DNA of 64,000 nt from Victivallales bacterium. GTDB lineage: Bacteria > Verrucomicrobiota > Lentisphaeria > Oligosphaerales > Oligosphaeraceae. Made by a program: the position numbers and the translations under genes. Shown here piece by piece: positions 53,082 through 63,392 of this stretch. How positions within the stretch are numbered: position 1 is the first letter of the stretch; each line of letters starts with the position of its first letter. The stretch spans positions 1 through 64,000 of the forward strand of contig JAFZIJ010000063.1 in NCBI GenBank assembly GCA_017554445.1, in the 5' to 3' direction. The notes beneath the pieces are model-generated. The model did not search any database. It was given only the letters and a program-made list of their open reading frames with translations, and was not told the origin of the DNA.

Positions 53082-56000
53082 ATGAAGAACATGCGTTTGA
53101 TTTGCAGTCTATTTTTGATTGGTTGCATGGCTTGTTGGGGCTTTCTGCCGCCTGTTGACCAGAAGAATGGCGTGAAGCTGTCGATCGACGGCATTCCGGA
53201 AACGGCAGTGCTTAGCGAAGGCGTTCTCTTCAAAGTCATTGCGGAGAATGAAAGCGACAAAACGGTAACGGTTGCCATGCAGGTGTGGATGAACGATGAC
53301 TGGAAGACGACTCCTGGCCGTGTGGTCGCGCCATTCGAGCTTGCACCGAAAGGCAAACAAGAATTCGAGTTCAAAGGAGCGGCGTTGGATCGTGCGTTGG
53401 AGGCATGGTATCCCGTTCATGCGCAGGCGAATGTCACGCCGCAGGATGGAGAAGCGTTTGCCCTGCATCCGATTGCGTTGTTCAAAACGAAAAAGGCGCG
53501 AGCACAGCAGGAAGCGGAGGCTGCCGGGCCTGAAAGCGAAGACCAGACGGCATGGTTTGCTGAGAAAGGCGTAACGGTCGATGGCGATCTGGATGAATGG
53601 TGGGGGCAGGCGACACCAGTTTCATGTGGTTCGGAGCGTCTCAGTGCAGGAAAAATTTCAGGCGACAGTTTCGACGGCGTCGTCATGTTTTTGCATGACA
53701 AGGAAAACATCTATATCGCGGGACAGTTCGTGGATGATGACATTTCCTGTGAAGACAAGACGTCAGACGACTTCATGGACAGCGACTATCTGCGGTTCTA
53801 CTTCCATGGCATGGAGCCTGCCAAACGGCAGGATACGGCGTTCACGGATGCGGACAAGGTCATCGCTGTGAATGTATTTGGCGGTGCGGATGAGCAGATT
53901 CGTGTGGATAAGGATGGTGAGCCATTGCTGGATGATGATGAGCAGCCTATTGTCGATATAGTCGAGAGGCCGATGATGAAGGTGCCGAAATACGTCGGCG
54001 GTGAAAAAAAGATCGTCGTGCCTCCTGGATTCAAGATCGTGACGCGTCGCACAGGCGTGGGCTATGTTTTCGAAGCAAATCTGCCAAAGTCTGTTATTGG
54101 CGCGGAGGCGGCAAAGGCGATCGGCATGAATCTCATGATTGGCGACGCGGACGGAAAAATCCGTCGGTCTGAAGTGTATTTCGGGCGGCGGATTTCCAAC
54201 TACTGGCTGACGCCGAAGAGTTATTTCAGGCTTGCGTTGGCGGGACCGCGCGGTGCACGGCCAGTCGCGGACTACAGTCCGGAAACGATTACGATGCATC
54301 GTGCGAATATTCGGCTAGACCGTTCTGTGAGCCGTCGTGTCGCCTATCGGACGGTTGGTGCGGAGGCAGAGACGGTGATGGCGCGCGGATTTGACGGAAA
54401 CGATCCGAATTCCGGATTGGTCATGCAGAACAGAAAGGGCGTCGATCGCCGTAACGATGTCCGCGATGCATTGGTGTTCCATCCGCCGTTCAAGACGGGG
54501 GCAGGCTATGTGAAGGCGACATATCGCATCCAGTTGCCGGAGAAGAATGAAGCCATGTTCACATTCGCCACGGCGCTTCGCGACCATCAAGACGGCGAGG
54601 CTCCGAGCGACGGCGTTGAATACATTGTGGAAGTGCAGGACGCTGGCAAGACACGCCGTCTGTTCCGTCGTTCATCCGCGACGAAGACATGGGAGGCTGC
54701 GGAAATCGATTTGCGTGAATTCATGGGGCGAACGATTGATCTATCGTTGATTGTGACGCCTGGTGCGAAAAACAACACAAGTTGTGACGAGTGCTACTGG
54801 GCTGATCCGCAAATCAGTCTGAAAGACCACTTTAGAATGGAAACGAAAATCGATAAGGACGAACGCCGTTCAAAAGCCATTGCAATGGCGAGGCTTGGAC
54901 TCAAAGGCAAAGTCAAGAAAAGCGCCGCCTCGATGAAACCTGGAAGGAATGAGTTGCAAACGACGGAGTTGGAGGTTGAAGGCATGGTTTGGCCTGGCTG
55001 CTATCAGCTGAAGAGCGCGGACGGCACTGTTTATGGTGCGGCCCTCCTTCCAGGGCCGGAAGGAATTGTGGACAGCTTCCTCGCATTCGTAGATAAAGAA
55101 GAGCATGTGCTTGTCTATGAAGGCTTTTCAATCAATGTCGCAGGTGTCTTATACGGCCAGTCTCGTCAAGGTGAGCCAATCACATGGCTTGGACAGGATA
55201 TAAAGTATGGGCGGGACATCTATCGCCATCAGATCGAGACGGAACAGTACGGGACAGTGATGCTGGAGGTCCGTGTGCGCCCGTATGGAGGCACGTTGCA
55301 GATATCCTTTGCGATGCCGGGCGTGGAACGCGATTTGCGTGGTCAGCCACGTTATACGAAACTGGCGATAGGCAAGGGAAATGAGAAACCGTGGCGTATC
55401 TACGGCGGTTTTGGCAATGTTATTGAAGATCCGAAGGACGATTTTGTGTTGAGCCGCGGCGGGTTTACCTTGAACACACGCCATGTGGGGGTCGATTATC
55501 GAAACAAAATGAGTCTGTCGATCGCGTCGGATTTCTTCCCCGACAGGATGGTCTGCAAACCGTCCGAAAATCTGTTCACTCTGGAGGCTCACAATGATGT
55601 GACGTTCCATTTCGCGCCGTCGTCGAAAAACGCTTTCATGGCGGCGAAGGAATATGGTCGTGTCGTAGGTTTCAAACCGTCGCCCGGACTGGACGAACTG
55701 CTTGGGCGGCAATGTCTTGACCAGTGGAGCGGTGATTACGAGGCTGCCGCTGAGGGCGTGCGGATGGCCGCCAAGTACGGCATGGAGCACAGTATCTTCG
55801 TGAAGCACGTCTGGCAGCGGTGGGGCTATGACTACCGCCTGCCTGAAATTTATCCGCCGATGGGCGGACTGGAGCCATTCAAGAAGTTGTCGGACGCCTG
55901 CCAGGAGAACGGCATCATTTTCGCGCCGCATGACAATTACATCGATTTCTATCCAGATGCGGAGGGCTTCAGCTACGACCATATCATCTTCAATGCGGAC

Positions 56001-57923
56001 GGCACGCCGCAACGCGCATGGTACAACAAGGGACGTGACGCCCAAAGCTACCGTTGGCTGCCGCACGCCTTCAAGCCGTGGCTTGTGAAGAACATGGAGC
56101 TCATCCGCGACAATATCGGCGCGCATGGACTCTTCATTGATGTCTTCTCCGCCATTCCGCCCATGGACTACTATGACCGCAGCGGCCGTTTCTATGAAAG
56201 CAAGCGGACGGCGAAGGAATGGTCTGCCGCTTTTGACACATGCCGCGAAATCCTTTGGAAAGACAAAGGCCCGATGCTTAGCGAATGCGGCCACGACGCC
56301 CTCATCGGCTCGCTTGATGGCGGGCAGGCCGACCATTATTCCGGCAACCGTTGGGGGGCTGAAAAGGACAAATGGGAGCGTGTGCCGTGGCATGATATCG
56401 TGTCTCACGGAAAGTTCGTGTTGCTTGGCGGCGGCCTGGGCAGCCGATATGCTGAAAACGATCCAGCACCAAGCGGCTATGGCTCGGATAATTACAATTC
56501 CATGACGGTCATCGGCGGACGCAATCCAATGAGCGATGGTCCATTCTCCACGTCGGCCGTCAAGACATATTGGATGCTCCATGACGTGTGCGACTGGCTT
56601 GCACGTCAAAAAATCGATACTTTGGATTTTGGCATTCTTTTACCAGTGGAAAATATGATGAATGACGAAGCGCACAAGGCGATTCCAGAAACGCATAAGG
56701 CGGCTTACGAGAAGGATGATGCAAGCAAGTCGTTTGACGAGATACTTGAAAAGGCGGAAGAAAAAGTAAAAGCAAGCGATAGGCATCTTCTCACGTCTAT
56801 CCACCGTCTTCATGCGGTGTTCGGAGAGGGTGAAGAGAAGGCTGATATCTGGTGCAACCGGGCGGATGAACCTTGGCGGCTAAAGCGCGAAATCGTGATG
56901 AAGCCAAGCGAAATTCAAGCCTACAAAGAGGCCCGTCCTGATGAGTGGGGCGAGGAGCAAAAGGAGGAGACCCAGACGAGTGAGGCGGAACAGAAGAAGG
57001 AAAGCAGCAAGAAGAAAGAAAAAAAGCTGCCAAGAAGCGTATTGCCTAAGTTCGGATACTATATCAATGCACCCGACATGACGGTGTATGTGGTTGAGAA
57101 GGACGGTATGACGATGGGCTATTCTCGCAAAGGCGATTGTGTCTTCTATGATGCCCGTCCGCCCTATACGTCCATTCTATCCAAGCAGAACATTACGGCG
57201 ATGGTAAAGAGCTTGAAAAAGGTGTCCGATCTTGTCTTTGAAATGAACGTGGAATGGGATTTTGAAAAAGGCTCGACGGCGGAGAGGGCTTCTCAGTTCA
57301 TCCATGTGACCCATCCTTCCAGCAAGCAAGGCGAAGGCATCCTGTATTATGGAACGGTTGAGAAGACGGATGTGAACCACACAAAACCCGGCATCTATCA
57401 TTCGACCATCAAAGTGGCTCTGCCTGAGGATGTTCCGGACGGCGAACTGAAAATTCTCTTCGGCATCTTCAACCCGCAGAACGGCGGACGGCTGGGGATC
57501 ACAGGCGTCCGCATGGAAGGCAACCGCGTCTTCGGCGGCGCCATACAGGTTTCAAGAAACGCTGATGGCAAGATCACGACGACGATTACGAAGGTGCCGC
57601 AGCAGAACAATGTCGATACATTGGAATTGCCGATGGCCGATTTCGACGATGGCGTGAAGACGAACGGATCGTTCCGCTGGATTCGTCTTGGCGAGCGGCG
57701 TTGGCGGTTGATTCCCGTGCCTGGCAGTTTGCCGTTCCGCGTGGAAGGCAGCCAGAAGGTGTTGGCGGGGCTGGATGACTCCAAGCTGGTCAGCGTCACG
57801 ATGGTCGATCCATGGACCAGCATGGCGCAGAAACCAGTTGCGAGGCTGATCGATGGTAATTTGACATTGGAAGTGGATGGACGTGCGTTTGCGTATGATG
57901 TTGAATTCAAGAAAGAACGGTAA
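53082..57923 (+). CDS. very large lipoprotein glycoside hydrolase with CBM9-like domain (DUF5696/GH101-129-like)
   Basis: 1613 aa. The start has a signal with a lipobox-like LIGC at about 12-15, so it is probably an outer-membrane or periplasmic lipoprotein. After an Ig-like region a CBM9/DOMON-type domain sits at about 165-345 (VTVDGDLDEWWGQA, NIYIAGQFVDDDISCED). A beta-sandwich follows, then a TIM-barrel at about 870-1190 with HSIFVKHVWQRWGYDYRLP, FAPHDNYIDFYPD, GLFIDVFSAIPPMDYYD and MLSECGHDALIGSLDGGQADHY. A Glu/Lys-rich insert lies at about 1285-1318. The barrel pattern recalls DUF5696 and the GH101/GH129 clan, which act on mucin-type O-glycans. The substrate is an inference. Confidence 0.78.
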   Translation: MKNMRLICSLFLIGCMACWGFLPPVDQKNGVKLSIDGIPETAVLSEGVLFKVIAENESDKTVTVAMQVWMNDDWKTTPGRVVAPFELAPKGKQEFEFKGAALDRALEAWYPVHAQANVTPQDGEAFALHPIALFKTKKARAQQEAEAAGPESEDQTAWFAEKGVTVDGDLDEWWGQATPVSCGSERLSAGKISGDSFDGVVMFLHDKENIYIAGQFVDDDISCEDKTSDDFMDSDYLRFYFHGMEPAKRQDTAFTDADKVIAVNVFGGADEQIRVDKDGEPLLDDDEQPIVDIVERPMMKVPKYVGGEKKIVVPPGFKIVTRRTGVGYVFEANLPKSVIGAEAAKAIGMNLMIGDADGKIRRSEVYFGRRISNYWLTPKSYFRLALAGPRGARPVADYSPETITMHRANIRLDRSVSRRVAYRTVGAEAETVMARGFDGNDPNSGLVMQNRKGVDRRNDVRDALVFHPPFKTGAGYVKATYRIQLPEKNEAMFTFATALRDHQDGEAPSDGVEYIVEVQDAGKTRRLFRRSSATKTWEAAEIDLREFMGRTIDLSLIVTPGAKNNTSCDECYWADPQISLKDHFRMETKIDKDERRSKAIAMARLGLKGKVKKSAASMKPGRNELQTTELEVEGMVWPGCYQLKSADGTVYGAALLPGPEGIVDSFLAFVDKEEHVLVYEGFSINVAGVLYGQSRQGEPITWLGQDIKYGRDIYRHQIETEQYGTVMLEVRVRPYGGTLQISFAMPGVERDLRGQPRYTKLAIGKGNEKPWRIYGGFGNVIEDPKDDFVLSRGGFTLNTRHVGVDYRNKMSLSIASDFFPDRMVCKPSENLFTLEAHNDVTFHFAPSSKNAFMAAKEYGRVVGFKPSPGLDELLGRQCLDQWSGDYEAAAEGVRMAAKYGMEHSIFVKHVWQRWGYDYRLPEIYPPMGGLEPFKKLSDACQENGIIFAPHDNYIDFYPDAEGFSYDHIIFNADGTPQRAWYNKGRDAQSYRWLPHAFKPWLVKNMELIRDNIGAHGLFIDVFSAIPPMDYYDRSGRFYESKRTAKEWSAAFDTCREILWKDKGPMLSECGHDALIGSLDGGQADHYSGNRWGAEKDKWERVPWHDIVSHGKFVLLGGGLGSRYAENDPAPSGYGSDNYNSMTVIGGRNPMSDGPFSTSAVKTYWMLHDVCDWLARQKIDTLDFGILLPVENMMNDEAHKAIPETHKAAYEKDDASKSFDEILEKAEEKVKASDRHLLTSIHRLHAVFGEGEEKADIWCNRADEPWRLKREIVMKPSEIQAYKEARPDEWGEEQKEETQTSEAEQKKESSKKKEKKLPRSVLPKFGYYINAPDMTVYVVEKDGMTMGYSRKGDCVFYDARPPYTSILSKQNITAMVKSLKKVSDLVFEMNVEWDFEKGSTAERASQFIHVTHPSSKQGEGILYYGTVEKTDVNHTKPGIYHSTIKVALPEDVPDGELKILFGIFNPQNGGRLGITGVRMEGNRVFGGAIQVSRNADGKITTTITKVPQQNNVDTLELPMADFDDGVKTNGSFRWIRLGERRWRLIPVPGSLPFRVEGSQKVLAGLDDSKLVSVTMVDPWTSMAQKPVARLIDGNLTLEVDGRAFAYDVEFKKER

Positions 57924-57968
57924 TTGGTGCATGCTTGTTAGCGGGCTGCTGGGGGCGATGGGCGCGCC

Positions 57969-59327
57969 ATGGCGATAGGCAATGACAGAAAATACCGGAT
58001 GGACATGTGCCATGGGCCGTTGTTCAGCCAGATCGTCCGTTTTTCGCTGCCGTTGTTCATGTCGCAGATGATTCAATTGCTGTTCAACGCGGCGGACTTG
58101 ATCGTCGTCGGGCGGTATGCGCAGCATGAGGCGATGGCGGCGGTCGGTTCGACGGCGTCCGTGACGTTTTTGCTCATCAACGTGTTCTTCGGCCTGTCAA
58201 TCGGCACGAACGTGATGGCGGCCAATTTCTACGGCGCGAAAGACGACGTGAATCTGAGCCGCACGACGCATACGGCCATTTTGATCGCGTTATTGGGCGG
58301 CTTCCTGTCCGGCGGAATTGGATTCGGGCTGTCCCGCACGTTGTTGCGTATGATGTCGTCGCCGGAAAACGTCATCGACAAGGCGACGCTGTACATGCGT
58401 ATCTATTTCATGGGCATGCCTTTCCTGCTGTTGTACAATTTCGGCAGCTCGATTCTCCGGGCGTTGGGTGACACGAAACGGCCGCTGATCTTTTTGGCGA
58501 TCGCGGGAGTCATCAACGTCGTGCTGAACATGTACTTCGTGATTTGCCTGCATTGGGATGTGGCGGGCGTTGCAAGCGCGACGGTCATTTCGCAGGGCGT
58601 GTCCTGCGTGCTGGTTTTACGTGCGCTGATGACGGCGGATGAAGACTGCCGGCTGCAATTGAGAAAGTTGCGCATCCATGGCACTATCCTCAAGAAAATG
58701 ATGGGGATAGGACTTCCGGCCGCCGTGCAGGCGTCGTGCTTTTCATTGGCGAACGTCATCATCCAGGCCTCTGTCAATTCATTCGGTTCGCTGGCGATGG
58801 CTGGCAATGCGGCGGCAGTCAGCCTGGAGGGGATGGTCTATGTCGGTTCGTTCACGTATCATCAGACGGCCATCAGTTTCGCGGGGCAGAATCTGGGCGG
58901 CCATGAATACGGCCGCATCAAACGGAGCTTCTGGTATTGCATGGCGCTGACGACGGCGATCTGCATCCTGATGGGATTCGGCGGATACATTTTCGGTCGC
59001 CAGCTGCTGGGCATCTACAATCCGGATCCGGAAGTGATCGACTGGGGGATGCGACGGCTGAAAGTCCTTTTCACGACGTATTTTCTGTGCGGCACGATGG
59101 ATACCGTCAGCGGCGCGATGCGCGGCCTCGGTCATTCGCTCATGTCCGCGATTTCAAATCTGGCAGGCGTCTGTCTGTTGCGTATCGTCTGGATTTACAC
59201 ATACTTCCAGATGAATCGGACGATGGAATGCCTGATGATGACGTATCCGCTCTCATGGGGCGTCACGACGATGGTCAACGGCTTCGTCCTGTGGTATTTC
59301 ATGCGGAAACTATTCCGTAATGATTAA
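57969..59327 (+). CDS. MATE-family efflux transporter
   Basis: 452 aa with twelve hydrophobic helices of the MATE/NorM fold: FSLPLFMSQMIQLLFNAADLIVVGRY, the region LLINVFFGLSIGTNVMAANFYGAK, and the second half AAVQASCFSLANVIIQASVNSFG. It exports cationic compounds using Na+ or H+ gradients. It follows the large glycosidase gene by 45 nt and its last codons overlap a heptamer repeat. The link to glycan use is not clear. Confidence 0.93.
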   Translation: MAIGNDRKYRMDMCHGPLFSQIVRFSLPLFMSQMIQLLFNAADLIVVGRYAQHEAMAAVGSTASVTFLLINVFFGLSIGTNVMAANFYGAKDDVNLSRTTHTAILIALLGGFLSGGIGFGLSRTLLRMMSSPENVIDKATLYMRIYFMGMPFLLLYNFGSSILRALGDTKRPLIFLAIAGVINVVLNMYFVICLHWDVAGVASATVISQGVSCVLVLRALMTADEDCRLQLRKLRIHGTILKKMMGIGLPAAVQASCFSLANVIIQASVNSFGSLAMAGNAAAVSLEGMVYVGSFTYHQTAISFAGQNLGGHEYGRIKRSFWYCMALTTAICILMGFGGYIFGRQLLGIYNPDPEVIDWGMRRLKVLFTTYFLCGTMDTVSGAMRGLGHSLMSAISNLAGVCLLRIVWIYTYFQMNRTMECLMMTYPLSWGVTTMVNGFVLWYFMRKLFRND

Positions 59328-59338
59328 TGATTAATGAT
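59318..59338. repeat. heptamer tandem repeat at the MATE gene end
   Basis: TAATGAT occurs three times in a row; the first copy lies in the last codons and the stop of the MATE gene. The gap to the convergent MBL gene has no clear hairpin terminator. Confidence 0.85.
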
Positions 59339-59369
59339 TTGGGATGCAATTAATATCAAATCACTTACG

Positions 59370-60131
59370 CTATAGCTTCTCCCATTGCGCGATGGGGAGC
59401 TGGTGGGCGTTAAGATTAGGAATAGCCTGTTTCAAACGATCCAGATCATCGCGAATATAGGTCTGATCCAAAGGGACGGTATATTCATCGTGATGCGTGG
59501 GAATCAGGCACTTGAAGTGAATGTTGCGCATGAGCAGATCCGGAAATCCGGGCTTCCAACGGCTGATGCCGCAGAAAAGCCAGTCACAGTCCGAACCGCT
59601 CATGGACGGTATATGGATATTGGCGGAACCAATATTCATAAGTGTTTTGCCTTCAAGTTCGATGACAAATGAAAAGACTTCACCGCAACGCCATGCAGAA
59701 CAACGGTTCAATGTTTCCAACGGCGGTGGGGCGTCATAGCAAGGTTGTAAATCATCACTACCCATGTGCCGTGATTCCAAGGCTGTGACAAAGACGCCGC
59801 CGGGCATTTCAATGACTTCGCCGTAGGTCAATTCATGGAGATTCTTTTCCGATACGCCAAATGATCGCATGATGTTGCATGCTGTACGGGAGGCGTATAG
59901 CACCGTGTCCGTCTTTTTGATCAGATACGGCATGTCCGGCAGATGATCCCAGTGGGCATGTGTCATCAAGACGAAATCTGGCTTGGATGTCAAGTACTTA
60001 TCGACTTCCGACGGAACACAGAACCTTTTGTTGTCACGGCTGACATACGGATCGATCATGAAGGAGCCATTGGCGTGTTTGAATTCCAAGGCATTGGTTC
60101 CATACCATTTTACTTTCAATTGATCATTCAT
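59370..60131 (-). CDS. metallo-beta-lactamase-fold hydrolase (UlaG-like)
   Basis: 253 aa with the metal site THAHWDHLPD (HxHxDH) and the later strands MNIGSANIHIPSMSG and IPTHHDEYT. The small size and lack of extra domains fit UlaG-like hydrolases that open lactones or phosphodiesters. The gene follows a candidate promoter near 60140-60180 (TTGAAA, then TTATAA about 19 nt later). It is upstream of nothing obvious; the convergent MATE gene ends 42 nt away. Confidence 0.88.
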   Translation of the reverse strand: MNDQLKVKWYGTNALEFKHANGSFMIDPYVSRDNKRFCVPSEVDKYLTSKPDFVLMTHAHWDHLPDMPYLIKKTDTVLYASRTACNIMRSFGVSEKNLHELTYGEVIEMPGGVFVTALESRHMGSDDLQPCYDAPPPLETLNRCSAWRCGEVFSFVIELEGKTLMNIGSANIHIPSMSGSDCDWLFCGISRWKPGFPDLLMRNIHFKCLIPTHHDEYTVPLDQTYIRDDLDRLKQAIPNLNAHQLPIAQWEKL

Positions 60132-60182
60132 AATTATTTATCGATACGTTTGTTATAATTGCTGAATGCCTGATGGCTTTCA

Positions 60183-60198
60183 ACGGCGGGGACGCCGT
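60183..60198. repeat. GC-rich hairpin between sialidase-like and MBL genes
   Basis: ACGGCG-GGGA-CGCCGT forms a 6-bp perfect stem. It is similar in style to the REP-like hairpins at 47911-47952, but only one stem is present. The MBL promoter lies next to it. Confidence 0.4.
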
Positions 60199-60206
60199 CG
60201 TTACTA

Positions 60207-61919
60207 TCAAAAATCCCATCCGATGTAGGAGACATCTACGGTGCCGTAGATGTCGGATGAGCCGTCGCCGAAGGCGATGGACGGCGTGCCTTCGCAGGGA
60301 TTGAGTTTGGCTGTAAAGAGCGGCGTGTCATCGCCTTGCTTATGGAACGACCATGTGCCGCTAGACGCGTCCATCTTCATCGTGAAGGCGTGGAAACGGA
60401 AGACGCCGATGTCGTAGTCGAACTTCTTCATGCTTTTGCCGTCGAGATAGTAAATGGCGTTGCGTGCAAAACGCGCGTAGCCGTTGAAGCCTTTGGAATC
60501 AGCGGTGGAGCCGACATTGCCGCAGACATGGAACTGCGGTTTGTCAAGACCGTCCTCCGCAAGGCGGAATTCGAAGGAAACGGTCATTTTCTGCGCGCCT
60601 TCAACAGGTTCCATCGCACGGAAAAGGGCCCATTCGGAATTGGCGACGACTTTGTTGTCGCCATGGTTGACAAGATGGAGGACGGGATGGGGCCGTTCCG
60701 GAATGGTGATGATTTCGTATGTTGCGGGCTGGTTGGGGCTATTGGGGCGGTAGTTGTATGGGAAGGCGATGTCCCGTTCCTGTGGCAGTTTGCCGTCCGT
60801 TGGAGAATAGAACGTTGAAAGTCCTTTGGCGCGAGGGTCTTCTGGCGCAGAGTTGTCTATTTTGACTAGCTTGTAGCGGCAGGCATGGATGTAGGAAAAA
60901 GCGGTAGGGCTGCGAGTGGGGCCGAAATTGCTTTCATCGAAGAGGACGAGCAGTTCGGACGGGGCGGTTTCGATGACGGTCGCGTAGCTGCTGCCGGCTC
61001 CGTGGTAGAGGCGGACTGACTGGAAATGTTCCGCCGTGCCCGTGAAGTCAATGAGCAGATAGACGTCCGGACGGCCGGAAATGGCGACGACTGTTCCATC
61101 GGAAAGTCTTGTCATATAAGGAGCTGCGGCTCCTTGAAAGAAGTTGAGCGTGGTTGCTTCGGACCATGTGAGGCCGCCGTCGGAACTGAACTTTTGCCTA
61201 AGGTGGTCGTTGCCGCCGTCGCGATAGAGAGCGGTGATGCGGCCATCTGTCAGTTCGCAGAGCGTGGCTTCGTTGGGGCCTTCGGCGGTGGTGGCCTGCG
61301 GATCATCTGCGAGAATGGAATGGAATTTCCAAGTCATTCCATCATCGTCGGATGCGATGATAAAGGAATGGTTCTTCTTCTCGTCTTTTCGCGTGCCGTA
61401 GGCGCAGGCGAGAAGACATCCGTTTTTGAGACGGATGACGGCGCGGTGTGTATGGAAGGAGCATTCAAAAGGAAGTTCGACGGTAACTTTGGTAACGAGC
61501 TCCTTTTTATGCGATGTGTCGTCATAACGGAGTATGGAAAGTTGATGGCTGGCGGCCTGTTTGTGGTTCCAGCAACTGATCTGGATTTTCTCGCCTTTTC
61601 GATTCTGGAAGGAATTGATGCCGCAGACACCTGAAGCGGCGTGTTGCCAAGTCTTTCCGTTGTCGAACGATATGTCGCTGCAACCGTATTCCGTGATGGT
61701 GTGGATGCCTTTCGAATGGTTGAGATGGATGGAGCCGTCGTCATAGCGTGTGGCGAAGCAGAAATTCATGTCTTCCGGGCCGGATTCCACGATGGAAGAT
61801 TCGACGGGCACGAGCTTTGCGCCGTGCAGGCGGTAATCATGCGCATAGAGCGTATGGGCCAAGCAGGTTGATTGGGCTAGGCAGGCGAGGGCGATGCAGG
61901 ATAGGTGGAAAGCATTCAT
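60207..61919 (-). CDS. secreted sialidase-like (BNR/Asp-box) glycosidase
   Basis: 570 aa with a signal peptide (LSCIALACLAQSTCLAH). At least three Asp-box repeats are visible: SFDNGKTW, SDDDGMTW and SSDGGLTW, which mark six-bladed propellers of exo-sialidases. Residues around 45-65 (FATRYDDGSIHLNHSKG) fit the first blade. The C-terminal 170 residues form a separate beta-sandwich, perhaps glycan-binding (RFHAFTMKMDASSGTWSFHKQ). The usual arginine triad cannot be placed with certainty. Other propeller glycosidases remain possible. Together with the big lipoprotein it suggests feeding on host glycans. Confidence 0.82.
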   Translation of the reverse strand: MNAFHLSCIALACLAQSTCLAHTLYAHDYRLHGAKLVPVESSIVESGPEDMNFCFATRYDDGSIHLNHSKGIHTITEYGCSDISFDNGKTWQHAASGVCGINSFQNRKGEKIQISCWNHKQAASHQLSILRYDDTSHKKELVTKVTVELPFECSFHTHRAVIRLKNGCLLACAYGTRKDEKKNHSFIIASDDDGMTWKFHSILADDPQATTAEGPNEATLCELTDGRITALYRDGGNDHLRQKFSSDGGLTWSEATTLNFFQGAAAPYMTRLSDGTVVAISGRPDVYLLIDFTGTAEHFQSVRLYHGAGSSYATVIETAPSELLVLFDESNFGPTRSPTAFSYIHACRYKLVKIDNSAPEDPRAKGLSTFYSPTDGKLPQERDIAFPYNYRPNSPNQPATYEIITIPERPHPVLHLVNHGDNKVVANSEWALFRAMEPVEGAQKMTVSFEFRLAEDGLDKPQFHVCGNVGSTADSKGFNGYARFARNAIYYLDGKSMKKFDYDIGVFRFHAFTMKMDASSGTWSFHKQGDDTPLFTAKLNPCEGTPSIAFGDGSSDIYGTVDVSYIGWDF

Positions 61920-61942
61920 GGCAGTTTGTGGAAAGTATTTAT

Positions 61943-62842
61943 TTATAAGGTGATGGAGGATTCAATGACGGATGGTGCGATGGAGAGATAATCGTCCATC
62001 GTGCGGGATTTGAGCAGCTTTTTGCGCAGATGCGGCTCTGCCTTCGGCAGGAAATAGTCCCAAACGGTTTTGAGTTTGGGAAGTGGTTGTTCAATGTCTT
62101 GAAGTTCAACGACTAGCGCCTTATGAAAAGCCATCAGAAGCGTAAGACGGCTTGCTGTGTCGATGGTGCCTTCTTTGATTTCCAATCCGAGCAGTGGATT
62201 GGCCAGAAGGCCGCGGCCGATCATGACGTCGCGATAGGGCGCAGCGTCTTCAATCGTTTGGATGTCGCCATTGTAAATGACGGGATGGATGGAATTTTGG
62301 ACAAAAAAACGGAATCTTTCCATGTCCAGATCGCCGCTGTATTGCTGTTTGCCAAGACGCGGATGGACGACGATGTGACGCAACGGCGCGTCGTTGAGCA
62401 ACGGAATGAGCGGCGGCAGTTCATCTGTCGTGTCGAGCCCGATGCGCATTTTGACGGAAAATTCGATTTGCGGATAGTTGGAAAGAGCTGACAAAACGGA
62501 TTTTACTGCGTCTGGAAACGGCAGAATCCCTGCACCATAGCCATGCTGTGTGACTTTTGGAAAAGGACAGCCGAAATTCAAATCGACTTTTATATAGCCT
62601 GCCTTTTGGATCGGTTTGAGCAATGTTTCCAGTTCTTCCGGCGATTTGACAAGAACTTGCGGAACTGTGTTATACGGATTCCGCATGGGATATCTGAGTT
62701 CGCGCAAGTCTTTGGGGCGCAGTTCGTTCTTTTCAAGACGGATGAACGGCATGACATATTCGTCCACACCGCCTATGACGGTTTGGTGTGCACGGCGGTA
62801 GAAAGCCTCTGTATAGCCTTGAAGCGGAGCGAAATAGATCAT
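61943..62842 (-). CDS. dus: tRNA-dihydrouridine synthase
   Basis: 299 aa. The start reads MIYFAPLQGYTEAFYRRAH and the catalytic Cys lies in KVDLNFGCPFPKVTQHGYGAGIL, followed by the FMN-binding FSVKMRIGLDTTDELP, IVHPRLGKQQYSGDLD, VIYNGDIQT and MIGRGLLANP. It reduces uridines in the D-loop of tRNA with FMN and NADPH. Which Dus subgroup it belongs to is not certain. The stop of orn is 8 nt upstream, so the two are cotranscribed. Confidence 0.92.
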   Translation of the reverse strand: MIYFAPLQGYTEAFYRRAHQTVIGGVDEYVMPFIRLEKNELRPKDLRELRYPMRNPYNTVPQVLVKSPEELETLLKPIQKAGYIKVDLNFGCPFPKVTQHGYGAGILPFPDAVKSVLSALSNYPQIEFSVKMRIGLDTTDELPPLIPLLNDAPLRHIVVHPRLGKQQYSGDLDMERFRFFVQNSIHPVIYNGDIQTIEDAAPYRDVMIGRGLLANPLLGLEIKEGTIDTASRLTLLMAFHKALVVELQDIEQPLPKLKTVWDYFLPKAEPHLRKKLLKSRTMDDYLSIAPSVIESSITL

Positions 62843-62850
62843 GTCGGACG

Positions 62851-63390
62851 TTAGCGGATGAAATGTTTGCGGTAGTAGCGGAGCTCTTCGATGGATTCAC
62901 GGATATCATCGAGAGCGAGATGGCATTCGCGTTTCGTGAAGCCCGGCATGATCTCGGGAGCCCAGAGATTCGCAAGTATCTTCAATGTACTGACATCGAG
63001 ATTGCGGTAATGCAGATAATCGTGGAGTTTCGGCATGTAGCGGTAGATGAAACGGCGGTCTTGACAGATGCTGTTGCCGCAGATCGGGCTGGCCTGTGGC
63101 GGGACGTATTGCGCGATGAAATCAAGCGTGCCTTTTTCGGCTTCCGCCACCGAGACGCCCTGTGATTCGCAACGGGCAAGCAGACCTGACTGCGAATGAT
63201 GCGTCTTGCACCAGTCGCTCATGCCGTCGAGAATCTCCTGCGGCTGGCGGACGGCATAGACGGGGCCTTCCGCGAGAATATTCAAATCTTTGTCCGTGAT
63301 GATGGTGGCGATTTCGAGAATCTTGTCGATTTCCGGGCGGAGGCCCGTCATTTCCATGTCGATCCAGATGAGATTGGTATTGTCTTGCAT
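62851..63390 (-). CDS. orn: oligoribonuclease
   Basis: 179 aa with the DEDDh exonuclease motifs: [22 protein letters not shown] and the late [20 protein letters not shown]. It degrades 2-5 nt RNAs, including pGpG. The start codon is preceded directly by heptamer repeats (CCACTAA on the coding strand) and no Shine-Dalgarno sequence is visible, so translation may be weak or leaderless. It is followed by dus after 8 nt. Confidence 0.96.
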   Translation of the reverse strand: MQDNTNLIWIDMEMTGLRPEIDKILEIATIITDKDLNILAEGPVYAVRQPQEILDGMSDWCKTHHSQSGLLARCESQGVSVAEAEKGTLDFIAQYVPPQASPICGNSICQDRRFIYRYMPKLHDYLHYRNLDVSTLKILANLWAPEIMPGFTKRECHLALDDIRESIEELRYYRKHFIR

Positions 63391-63392
63391 TT

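Noticed and set aside
55149..56609. 486-aa ORF on minus opposite the 1613-aa glycosidase
   Set aside because: No recognisable domain; the plus frame is continuous and has signal peptide and barrel motifs.
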